This document shows, in pieces, positions 56,580 through 64,000 of a DNA stretch of 64,000 nt. Made by a program: the position numbers and the translations under genes. Below the pieces are notes generated by a model. That model was not told the origin of the DNA. It did not search any database and saw only the letters and a list, made by a program, of their open reading frames with translations. The DNA is taken from contig NZ_LR778175.1 of assembly GCF_902810445.1 (NCBI RefSeq), positions 372,001 to 436,000 of the forward strand. The letters are read 5' to 3'. The DNA comes from Candidatus Nitrosacidococcus tergens. Lineage in GTDB: Bacteria > Pseudomonadota > Gammaproteobacteria > Nitrosococcales > Nitrosococcaceae. Within the stretch, counting starts at the first letter, position 1; every line of letters starts with the position of its first letter.

Positions 56580-57593
56580 ATGATAGATAGTACTGCCCAT
56601 CAATCTCCCTGTGCTTGGGTTATTACTGATGGTAAGATTGGGATGGAGAATCAAGCTCGTGGTTTAGCAGAAGCTATGAATATTCTTTATGTTGTAAAAC
56701 AAGCATATCTCTGCTTTCCTTGGAGCCACTTAAGCCCCTTTGTTCGGTTAGGAAAGAGGTACTGCTTAAAAAATAAAACAAAACTGGAGTTTATTCCACC
56801 TTGGCCTAATTTAATTATTGCTTGTGGACGCAAATCTATTCTACCTGCCCTTATGGTCAAGGAGGAGTGTAAAGCTAAAATAATTTATCTACAATCTCCA
56901 GTGATTAATACAAAACACTTTGATCTAGTGATTGCTCCTACCCACGACTCACGAACTACTGGAAAAAATGTATTGTATAGTATTGGTGCACCCCATCAAG
57001 TTACAGAACAAAAATTAGCACAAGCACGTAATCACTTTGCTCATTTATTTTCTAAGTATCCTCAACCTCGCCTAGGGATTTTGTTAGGAGGGGATAACAA
57101 AGCGTACCATCTAGATCAAAATACGATAAAAAAATTAATACAGGAACTTAAAATATTAATTGCATATCAAAGCCTATCAGTGTTTATTACCCCTTCTCGA
57201 CGTACTGATTCAAAAATTATTCAATTGTTAAAGAATGTATTTAAAGAATTTAACTCAAAGATCTATATTTGGGATGCAGAAAAAGAAGAAAATCCCTATT
57301 TCGGAATCCTTGCTTGGTCTGATTTTCTTCTTGTAAGTTGTGAGAGTGTCTCCATGATTAGCGAGGCCTGTGCTACCCATTGCCCTGTATATCTTTTAAA
57401 CCTACCTGGAAGGGGAGATAAAAAATTTCAAAGCTTTCATCAAAACCTTGAAAATTTAGATCGCATTAAATGGTGGGAAGGTAAGCTAGAGCAATCCTCA
57501 ACAAAAGCTCAACCTTTTAATGAAACTAAAATTATGGCGGCAAAAGCACTTAAATACTTATGCATTAATTCGGAGAAAAACTATGCTTCTTAA
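56580..57593 (+). CDS. ELM1-like (mitochondrial fission ELM1 family, GT-B-like) protein
   Basis: The 337-residue protein matches the ELM1/DUF1022 family: AWVITDGKIGMENQARGLAEA at the start (first 20 residues only quoted in part), IIACGRKS, APTHDSR and a late TEDSVSMISEA-like VSCESVSMISEACAT. The fold resembles GT-B glycosyltransferases; bacterial members often sit in lipopolysaccharide or envelope gene groups, but no activity is proven. It overlaps the following 2OG oxygenase by 11 bases, a strong hint of a joint role. Confidence 0.75.
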   Translation: MIDSTAHQSPCAWVITDGKIGMENQARGLAEAMNILYVVKQAYLCFPWSHLSPFVRLGKRYCLKNKTKLEFIPPWPNLIIACGRKSILPALMVKEECKAKIIYLQSPVINTKHFDLVIAPTHDSRTTGKNVLYSIGAPHQVTEQKLAQARNHFAHLFSKYPQPRLGILLGGDNKAYHLDQNTIKKLIQELKILIAYQSLSVFITPSRRTDSKIIQLLKNVFKEFNSKIYIWDAEKEENPYFGILAWSDFLLVSCESVSMISEACATHCPVYLLNLPGRGDKKFQSFHQNLENLDRIKWWEGKLEQSSTKAQPFNETKIMAAKALKYLCINSEKNYAS

Positions 57594-58206
57594 TCAGGAT
57601 AAACTCATTAATACGGAAGTCATAGAAAATCCTTTTCCTCATTTTATTGTGACTGATTTAATCAATAAAAATAGTTTACTAGATATTTATAATGACTATC
57701 CAACAATTGACTATCCGGGCAGTTACCCCCTAGCTGTACTTCAGATTAGAGAAAGATTTTCAGCTTTAATTGAAGAATTAAAAGGTTCTTTTCTTGAAGA
57801 AATTCTAGAGGAAAAATTTAAAATTCCACTAAGAAATTACCCTTTACTTATTACAGTACGAGGAAAATGTACCCTTAAAGATGGGGCAATCCACACCGAT
57901 AGTGCAACAAAAATTATTACTGTTTTACTCTATCTTAATGAACATTGGGAGAAATCAGAAGGGCAACTACGGTTGCTTAGGGATGGAGAAAATATTGAGA
58001 ATTATTTTACTCAAATCCCTCCACAAGCAGGAACACTGCTTGCCTTTAAGGTCACAAAAAATTCATGGCATGGGCATCTACCTTTTGAAGGAGCCCGTCG
58101 GGTAGTTCAGATTAACTGGGTAAGTAGTGAATTTATCGCAAGGAAAGCCTTAATTAAACACTACCTTTCATTCAAGCTTAAAAACTTAGTGAAAATAAAG
58201 CAATAA
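57583..58206 (+). CDS. 2-oxoglutarate/Fe(II)-dependent oxygenase-like protein
   Basis: A 207-residue protein with a double-stranded beta-helix pattern. The iron triad is HTD in DGAIHTDSATK and His in SWHGHLPF, followed by ARRVVQINW where the 2OG-binding Arg is expected. The start ATG 57583 lies inside the end of the ELM1-like gene and has CGGAGAAAAACT before it; longer readings are possible but would overlap more. Members hydroxylate proteins or small molecules; substrate unknown. Confidence 0.8.
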   Translation: MLLNQDKLINTEVIENPFPHFIVTDLINKNSLLDIYNDYPTIDYPGSYPLAVLQIRERFSALIEELKGSFLEEILEEKFKIPLRNYPLLITVRGKCTLKDGAIHTDSATKIITVLLYLNEHWEKSEGQLRLLRDGENIENYFTQIPPQAGTLLAFKVTKNSWHGHLPFEGARRVVQINWVSSEFIARKALIKHYLSFKLKNLVKIKQ

Positions 58207-58345
58207 AGTATAATGATTATTAATTTTTCTTTGAATACATATTCTTAAATAGTTTTCTTATTAAAATTTTTAGCCTATTAGCTATAATTGTTATAGGTAA
58301 TAAATAAATCACTATTTTTTTTACAGCCTATTAATGGAGGACTAA

Positions 58346-60142
58346 ATGGGTAAGCTAATTGAAGACTACGGCCTAATTGGCAATATGGTCTCTTGTGCCC
58401 TTGTAGGTATTGATGGATCTATCGATTGGTTATGTCTCCCACATTTTGATTCTGATGCATGTTTTGCTGCTTTATTAGGTACTCCAGACCACGGCCGCTG
58501 GCTCATTGCTCCTAAAAAAGGAGAGATTAAAAATACAACTCGACGCTACCTACCTAACACTCCGATTTTAGAAACTACTTTTGAGACAGAAACAGGCGTA
58601 GTATGTATCACCGATTTTATGCCTCTTACTACTAACGAGAAGAAGGTAGAACTGCTTCGGATTGTCCGTGGTATCCGAGGACAAGTGGATATGGAAATGG
58701 ATATTGTCCTTCGTTTCCGCTATGGAGAAACCGTACCTTGGGTACGGCAAACCGACTATGGTATTCGAGCAATTTCAGGGCCTGATACAGTGGAGTTACT
58801 CACGCCTATTCCTCTACATGGGGAAAATATGAAAACTCGGTCTAATTTCACTGTAACCGAGGGAAGTTATGTTCCCTTTACTCTAACTTATCATCCCTCT
58901 CAAGAAGAACCAAGATTTATTAGCGATAGCCGAGCTGCCCTAACAGTAACCTCAGACTGGTGGCAAGAATGGGCTAGTCGTTGCTATAACGCCCATGCCT
59001 CAGTTCCGCCAGAATGGCGTGATGCAATTGTACGATCCCTAATTACCCTAAAGGTAATGACCTTCCAACCTACGGGTGGCATTGTGGCTGCCCCTACTAC
59101 TTCACTCCCAGAAGAAATCGGAGGAGAACGGCAATGGGATTATAGATTCTGTTGGATACGAGATTCGGCATTAGCACTTCATACGTTTTTAAGTTCTGGA
59201 TATATGGATGAAGCAAAGGCGTTTAGAGAGTGGTTACTTCGTGCTGCTGCAGGTCACCCTGAGCAAATGCAAATCATGTATGGGTTACGAGGAGAACGCA
59301 GGCTTACAGAAGAGGAGCTTCCTTGGTTACCCGGTTATGAGAATAGTAGACCTGTGCGAATTGGTAATGGTGCCTATCGACAAAAACAGCTCGATGTTTA
59401 TGGGGAGCTCATGAATACTACTCATTTAGCAAGGATGTCTCAAATAGGAAGCGCTACTTCGTGGCAATTTCAGTGTACTTTATTGAGAAATTTAGAAGAA
59501 AGCTGGCACTATCCTGATGAGGGGATTTGGGAGATTCGCAGTTCTCAACGGCATTTTACCCATTCAAAAATGATGTGCTGGGTTGCCTTTGATCAAGCAG
59601 TAAAAGCAATAGAGATATTTGGGCTAGAAGGTCCACTAGATAAATGGAAAAAAATTCGAGCAGAAATTAAAACAGATATTCTTACCCATGGTTATGATTC
59701 AGAGCGTAATACATTTACTCAAACCTACGGTCACCCGGGGCTAGATGCTTCTCTATTATTATTAGGAAAAACCGGATTTTTGGAACCTACTGATCCTAGA
59801 TTTATCGGTACAGTTGAAGCTATAGAGAAAGAGCTGATAGAAGATGGGTTTGTATTGCGTTATCGTCCAGAAGAATCTACCGATGGGCTAAGTGGTAATG
59901 AAGGTGCTTTTCTGGTATGTAGTTTTTGGCTAGTAGATGCTTATGCACTGATAGGTCGTCATAATGATGCAATGGTATTATTTAATCGATTACTCTCTAT
60001 CCGAAATGATTTAGGATTACTTGCGGAAGAATATCATCCCGGCTTAAAACGTCAACTAGGCAATTTTCCTCAAGCTTTTTCTCACGTAGGTTTAATTGAT
60101 GCAGCACACCATCTATTACAAAGCTACATTCCACAACCTTAA
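58346..60142 (+). CDS. Glycoside hydrolase family 15 protein (glucoamylase/trehalase-like)
   Basis: A 598-residue cytoplasmic enzyme with an N-terminal beta-sandwich (YGLIGNMVSCALVGIDGS, IDWLCLPHFDSDACF) and a C-terminal (alpha/alpha)6 barrel starting near residue 240 (RDSALALHTFLSSGYMDEA). A catalytic Glu pair lies in YGELMN and LAEEYHPG, typical of GH15. It would release glucose from glycogen or trehalose; which one cannot be decided. AATGGAGG precedes the ATG. It is preceded by an AT-rich promoter region. Confidence 0.88.
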   Translation: MGKLIEDYGLIGNMVSCALVGIDGSIDWLCLPHFDSDACFAALLGTPDHGRWLIAPKKGEIKNTTRRYLPNTPILETTFETETGVVCITDFMPLTTNEKKVELLRIVRGIRGQVDMEMDIVLRFRYGETVPWVRQTDYGIRAISGPDTVELLTPIPLHGENMKTRSNFTVTEGSYVPFTLTYHPSQEEPRFISDSRAALTVTSDWWQEWASRCYNAHASVPPEWRDAIVRSLITLKVMTFQPTGGIVAAPTTSLPEEIGGERQWDYRFCWIRDSALALHTFLSSGYMDEAKAFREWLLRAAAGHPEQMQIMYGLRGERRLTEEELPWLPGYENSRPVRIGNGAYRQKQLDVYGELMNTTHLARMSQIGSATSWQFQCTLLRNLEESWHYPDEGIWEIRSSQRHFTHSKMMCWVAFDQAVKAIEIFGLEGPLDKWKKIRAEIKTDILTHGYDSERNTFTQTYGHPGLDASLLLLGKTGFLEPTDPRFIGTVEAIEKELIEDGFVLRYRPEESTDGLSGNEGAFLVCSFWLVDAYALIGRHNDAMVLFNRLLSIRNDLGLLAEEYHPGLKRQLGNFPQAFSHVGLIDAAHHLLQSYIPQP

Positions 60143-60363
60143 TTAATAACTTATTATTAAGTGTGCACTGCCAAAAAATAATATTAATTATATGCTTCTA
60201 TTCTTGCCAACTAGAGATCTTAATTAAATCGCTATAAACGATAAAATCTGCTATTTTATTTAGTATAGCTAAGTTATCTATAGTGTTTATTGATTTTATT
60301 TATACTCTGTACCCTATAATAGAGAGTTTATAACAATAAACTGTAATAAGAGGAGTAAACGTA

Positions 60364-60729
60364 ATGAGACGGCATACTTTAGCTTTTGTTATTAATATGA
60401 TAGTTGCTAATTTAATATTTGTTCCCTTTGGGTTTGCTGATAAACACTATTCAGCTGATGAACTCAATGAAATTATGGAAAGTGGCAGAATTCCTCTTCA
60501 AGATAGTGATGCTACTATGGAAAGTGAAAATATGATCTTTAGTTCCTGTAAATCTAAAGTAGATACAATCATAGGTGAAGCTAAAGAAAAGCACTTACCT
60601 AGTAAAATAGTAATGAGTAGTGATAGAGCGTATATTGCAAAAGTGTGGACAGAAGATGCAGCGATTACCTATACCTGTCAGGCAAAAGCAGGTAAATTAA
60701 TGACCTCTACTTCTCATTATCACGAATAA
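60364..60729 (+). CDS. Hypothetical secreted protein
   Basis: A 121-residue protein with a signal peptide (TLAFVINMIVANLIFVPFGFA), no recognised family, and two cysteines (SSCKSK and TYTCQAK) that could form a disulfide. A good ribosome site AAGAGGAG lies ahead of ATG 60364, and a promoter-like AT-rich stretch lies upstream. It converges with corA, with a hairpin in between. Its function is unknown; the compact acidic body suggests a small periplasmic protein. Confidence 0.7.
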   Translation: MRRHTLAFVINMIVANLIFVPFGFADKHYSADELNEIMESGRIPLQDSDATMESENMIFSSCKSKVDTIIGEAKEKHLPSKIVMSSDRAYIAKVWTEDAAITYTCQAKAGKLMTSTSHYHE

Positions 60730-60753
60730 TATTAGCCTATTATCTAGCTTAAG

Positions 60754-60775
60754 GTAGCCCACTTATTTGGGCTAC
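60754..60775. terminator. Hairpin between convergent genes (probable bidirectional terminator)
   Basis: GTAGCCCA and TGGGCTAC pair perfectly around a 6-base loop between the ends of the hypothetical gene and corA. A T run is lacking on the plus side, so efficiency is uncertain, but the location between converging genes supports a terminator role. Confidence 0.55.
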
Positions 60776-60779
60776 TATA

Positions 60780-61739
60780 CTATAGCCAGCCTTTACGCTT
60801 AAAATAAAGATAAGGTGCAATACTAGAGAGTAGCATAAGAATAAGTGCTACAGGGTAGCCTAAATTCCAGTGGACTTCTGGCATAATATCAAAATTCATC
60901 CCATAAATACTGGCGATAAGAGTAGGGGGAAAAAACACGATTGCTATTACCGAAAATATTTTAATAATTCGGTTTTGTTCTATATTGATAAAGCTTAGTG
61001 CGGCATCCATAAGAAAATTTATTTTTTCAAATAAGAAAGCACTATGTGGTAGTAGCGAGTCTACATCTCGCATAATCTCCCGAACTCTCCTAATTTGATC
61101 GTCGTTTAGGTGACTGCGCCTTAAAAGAAAAGTTAAAGCACGCTGGGTATCCATTAAACATAAGCGGACTTTACCATTGTGATCTTCGTGACGTGCTAAT
61201 TCATCTAACGCATGTTCAAGATTTTCACCGCTTCCTTCTTCGCTTTTTTCTAAAATAAGTTTACCTATTTTATCTAATCCCTGATGAATTTCTTCTAGTA
61301 AGTCTGCAAGTTCTTCAAGCTTAGTTTCAAATAGGGCAAGTAAAATTGATGCAGAATCAGTAATTAGCCCAGGTTCTCGGCGTACTCGAAACCGTAGCAT
61401 ACGAAAGGCGGGTAGTTCATAGTCTCTTAAAGTAAATAATCGAGTATCACTTAAAGTGAAAACTACGGTAGAGTAATCAATTTTTCCTTCTTCTCGGTGA
61501 GAGAAATATGAATGTAAGTGAAGTCCTCCTTCATCTTCAAAAAACCGAGCAGTCGCTTCAATCTCTTCAATTTCATTATGAGCAGGAAGGTTTTGTTGAT
61601 AGATTAGCTCAACTTGCTGTCGTTCCTCTTCAGTAGGGCGAAATAAATCAATCCAAATCGCTTTCTCTAAGGAGTCAATACTCTCCTCAAGAGGTAGCCT
61701 TTCAAAGCGATGTTCATATAAAGCAAATCCATAGAGCAT
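60780..61739 (-). CDS. corA: Magnesium/cobalt transporter CorA
   Basis: CorA is a pentameric channel for Mg2+ uptake. A large acidic cytoplasmic domain is followed by two C-terminal membrane helices with the YGMNFDIMPE selectivity motif between them and the FKRKGW end. Length (319) is normal. Confidence 0.95.
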   Translation of the reverse strand: MLYGFALYEHRFERLPLEESIDSLEKAIWIDLFRPTEEERQQVELIYQQNLPAHNEIEEIEATARFFEDEGGLHLHSYFSHREEGKIDYSTVVFTLSDTRLFTLRDYELPAFRMLRFRVRREPGLITDSASILLALFETKLEELADLLEEIHQGLDKIGKLILEKSEEGSGENLEHALDELARHEDHNGKVRLCLMDTQRALTFLLRRSHLNDDQIRRVREIMRDVDSLLPHSAFLFEKINFLMDAALSFINIEQNRIIKIFSVIAIVFFPPTLIASIYGMNFDIMPEVHWNLGYPVALILMLLSSIAPYLYFKRKGWL

Positions 61740-61831
61740 ATTTTATTAGTTTAATATGGCTAGATTCCTAGTGTTTTCCTAAAAACTCTAGTACTTAGAT
61801 ACTACGCTATATAACGAGTAAATAATGAAGT

Positions 61832-62083
61832 CTAAATACGCTCACCACTTTCTACATAACCCAGATCATTTAGGATAAGTTTTAATTTTCCATAGCAAGA
61901 GACACGAGCGGCAACACACCCTGATCCTTCCATTAAGATCTCCTCAAAATGAACATTGACTACCGCATGACTCTGGCTTTGCTCCATCAGTTCATAGCAA
62001 AGTGTTTCATCATCTATCCAACCATTTTGGCTGCAAAATTGATTTAAATCAGGGCTACTTCTTAAATACTCTTCAATAGACAT
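61832..62083 (-). CDS. Small conserved hypothetical protein
   Basis: An 83-residue acidic protein, MSIEEYLRSSPDLNQFCSQN at the start; no known domain is evident. Composition and codon use resemble the neighbours, and AAGGAAAAATAAT lies before the ATG, so it is probably a real gene. It contains four cysteines. No membrane segment is present. Confidence 0.6.
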   Translation of the reverse strand: MSIEEYLRSSPDLNQFCSQNGWIDDETLCYELMEQSQSHAVVNVHFEEILMEGSGCVAARVSCYGKLKLILNDLGYVESGERI

Positions 62084-62121
62084 ATTTATTATTTTTCCTT
62101 TTGTTAATATAAAAATAAACG

Positions 62122-62577
62122 CTACCTACCTCTACCTAGAAAAGCAGATGATCCTCCTCTAGGAGGATTTACGCTATAGGGAATACGAGCACTACCTGGA
62201 TTATACTGACCAGTAGCAGTAGGGTTTCGATAAGGGTTGTGAATAGATTCTGGACTATATTCGCTACGGAATCTGCCATAAGGATTATAAGCAGTAGTAG
62301 GATCAAATAAATTCGAGTTTAGATTACCGAGGAATTTACCTGTTCTAGGATCTACAGGGACAGGTACTTTCTTAGTAGTTCTAGGTTGACCATAAGGATT
62401 AGGTGGTGGTTCAGGAATGGGTCGTAGATTGTAATAATAGAAGTTATTTGGCTGCAAAGTTTGAATGGATTGTAAAGTATCGATAGATTTACTTGATTTT
62501 GGTGCCAAGAAACTAAAACTATCTGCATAGATAGTAGTTGATATGGTTAATAGGATAAGCACTACTTTAGTTTTCAT
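62122..62577 (-). CDS. Secreted Asn/Pro/Gly-rich hypothetical protein
   Basis: A signal peptide (VVLILLTISTTIYA) leads a low-complexity 151-residue protein rich in NPYG-type motifs (TAYNPYGRF, SIHNPYRNP, GKFLGNLNSN). Similar short secreted proteins of unknown role are common in proteobacteria. I chose ATG 62577 because GGAGG precedes it and the signal starts there; a longer frame reaches back to 62670 without a ribosome site. Confidence 0.65.
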   Translation of the reverse strand: MKTKVVLILLTISTTIYADSFSFLAPKSSKSIDTLQSIQTLQPNNFYYYNLRPIPEPPPNPYGQPRTTKKVPVPVDPRTGKFLGNLNSNLFDPTTAYNPYGRFRSEYSPESIHNPYRNPTATGQYNPGSARIPYSVNPPRGGSSAFLGRGR

Positions 62578-62641
62578 TGCTTTCCTCCAAGGTAAATTAA
62601 GGCATTTATGAAATATAGCTCTTAATAGTATACTCCATAAA

Positions 62642-64000
62642 TTACAGCATATTAGATGCAAAACCAGCAAGCCGGGAACGCTCTCCTCTTGTTAGGGTAA
62701 CATGACCGCTATGCCTCCAAGATTTAAAGAATTTTACGGTATAAGTAAGTCCTGAAGTAGCTGGAGTTAGATCAGGGGAATCAATTTGAGAGATATTTCC
62801 AAGACAAATCACCTTACTTCCATTACCTGTCCGAGTAATTAGGGTTTTCATTTGTTTTGGAGTTAAATTTTGTGCTTCATCAATGATAATAAATTTGTTA
62901 TGAAAAGTACGACCTCGCATAAAATTTAAGGAGTGAATCTTAATTCGATTTAGCAACACACTATGAGTTACTGATCTTCCCCAAGAGCCTCCTTCTTCTG
63001 GTTGTGCAAGCACTTCCAAGTTATCCATTAATGCGCCCATCCAAGGAGTCATTTTTTCCTCTTCAGTACCAGGTAAAAACCCAATATCCTCTCCAACAGG
63101 TACTGTGATTCTTGTCATAATGATCTCCTGATAGTGCTTTGTTTCCAAAGTTTGAGTAAGGCCAGCAGCAAGAGCAAGTAAGGTTTTTCCAGTCCCAGCT
63201 GGACCTAATAGAGTAACAAAATCTATTTCTGGATCTAATAGCAAATTAAGAGCAAAATTTTGCTGTTGATTCCGAGCAGAGATTCCCCACACACTACGGT
63301 TTGGATCTTGATAATTTTGAATTAACTCAACAACCGCAGTAGTATCCTCTATTTTGTTACGGACAATGGCACCAATATTCTTTTCCCCTTGAATATGAAG
63401 GCATTGATTTGGGTACCAATCCTTAGTAAAAATACCTGTAACTTGATAAGCAGAGCGTTTCGTATTTGGATCAGTGTAGAGAGATTTTTGCCAACTTCGC
63501 CAAAGATCATAAGGTAGCTCAAGATAGCCAGTGTGAAGTAAATTAGCATCATCTAAGTCTTTATTATTATGGTAGTCTTTAGCTGCAAAATTTAAGTAAA
63601 TTGCATACGCTCGAAGAACAGTACTCTTAGAGACAATAACAATTTTATCGTTAGGGTGTGTTTTTTTAAGATCGCTTGCATACTCTAAAATAGTAGAGGG
63701 CAGAAATATGCCCTTGACTAAGGATTGAAAAAAAAGGCGTCCCTTAGGCATATTGTCTTTTATATACCAGTTTTGATCTATGGTAGATAGATCAAATCCT
63801 TGCATCATTTTCTTTGAAGAATCTAGAGTGGTAAGTAATTTATTTAAAAAGTAGATACTTTGCTTTGCATTTCTACCTGCTTCAGATAATTCTTGTGCTG
63901 TACTCTCTAGATCTTTAATGACGATTAAAGGTAAGTAAATATCATGATTACCAAAGCGAAAAATTGCACTTGGATCATAGAGTAAAATACTAGTATCAAT
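62642..64000 (-). CDS. PIN-PhoH family ATPase (YlaK-like), N-terminus outside window
   Basis: The frame stays open to the window edge, giving at least 452 residues. The N-terminal part begins IDTSILLYDPSAIFRFG, a PIN nuclease-fold opening; the C-terminal PhoH domain has Walker A GPAGTGKTLLAL and Walker B IIIDEAQNLTPKQMKTL. Proteins of this PIN-PhoH type are thought to be RNA helicase/nucleases; role in this organism is unknown. The stop is at 62642-62644. The gene continues past base 64000. Confidence 0.93.
   Translation of the reverse strand: MDTSILLYDPSAIFRFGNHDIYLPLIVIKDLESTAQELSEAGRNAKQSIYFLNKLLTTLDSSKKMMQGFDLSTIDQNWYIKDNMPKGRLFFQSLVKGIFLPSTILEYASDLKKTHPNDKIVIVSKSTVLRAYAIYLNFAAKDYHNNKDLDDANLLHTGYLELPYDLWRSWQKSLYTDPNTKRSAYQVTGIFTKDWYPNQCLHIQGEKNIGAIVRNKIEDTTAVVELIQNYQDPNRSVWGISARNQQQNFALNLLLDPEIDFVTLLGPAGTGKTLLALAAGLTQTLETKHYQEIIMTRITVPVGEDIGFLPGTEEEKMTPWMGALMDNLEVLAQPEEGGSWGRSVTHSVLLNRIKIHSLNFMRGRTFHNKFIIIDEAQNLTPKQMKTLITRTGNGSKVICLGNISQIDSPDLTPATSGLTYTVKFFKSWRHSGHVTLTRGERSRLAGFASNML

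Overview
The window is 64 kb of chromosome from an AT-rich gammaproteobacterium (G+C roughly 35-40% by eye). Evidence for the lineage: the block rpsB-tsf-pyrH-frr-uppS-cdsA-dxr-rseP-bamA-skp-fabZ-lpxA, a BamB/YfgM/Der cluster, an APS-type CysH with separate CysD/CysN, and EgtB/EgtD. A Nitrosococcus-like (Chromatiales) bacterium with a reduced genome fits, but this is an impression from gene content, not a search result. Most genes are housekeeping, closely packed and often overlapping by 1-20 bp.

Layout. 0-2.5 kb: sulfate assimilation (cysH end, cysD, cysN), then 700 bp without a gene. 3.2-15 kb: surface sugar genes (capD-like, galU), surE, nlpD, prfB with its programmed frameshift, lysS, recO, pdxJ, a frameshifted acpS, cysM, ribH and a nusB-thiL fusion. 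15-30 kb: map, then the translation/isoprenoid/outer-membrane run from rpsB to lpxA, followed by yfgM, bamB and der. 31-33 kb (minus): folE2, queD, ispA, xseB. 33-43 kb: ribF, a D-2-hydroxyacid dehydrogenase, a DUF1820 protein, egtB-egtD (ergothioneine), glyA, ribD-ribE-ribBA and rnhB. With ribH and ribF, all riboflavin/FAD steps except a convincing GTP cyclohydrolase II are present, because the RibA half of RibBA has lost its key residues.

43.2-48.2 kb is an accessory, decaying island: a patatin-like phospholipase pseudogene, two intact Sel1-repeat proteins, a cytosine-5 DNA methyltransferase remnant on the minus strand, and a third, broken Sel1 copy. 48.2-52.1 kb returns to intact genes (prfC, an M1-type peptidase). 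52-54 kb holds tehB, a terminator, and a scar made of a DsbA-family fragment next to a short remnant of another protein. 54-64 kb carries a secreted beta-propeller protein, NnrS, an ELM1-like protein overlapping a 2OG-Fe(II) oxygenase, a GH15 glucoamylase/trehalase-like enzyme, CorA, small hypothetical proteins, and a PIN-PhoH ATPase cut by the window edge.

I see no CRISPR array, tRNA, rRNA or intact insertion sequence. The most interesting items are the NusB-ThiL fusion, the RF2 frameshift site using UAA instead of the usual UGA, the split acpS at a run of nine A, the large hairpin over the surE stop codon, the degenerate RibA domain, and the Sel1 paralogue cluster.
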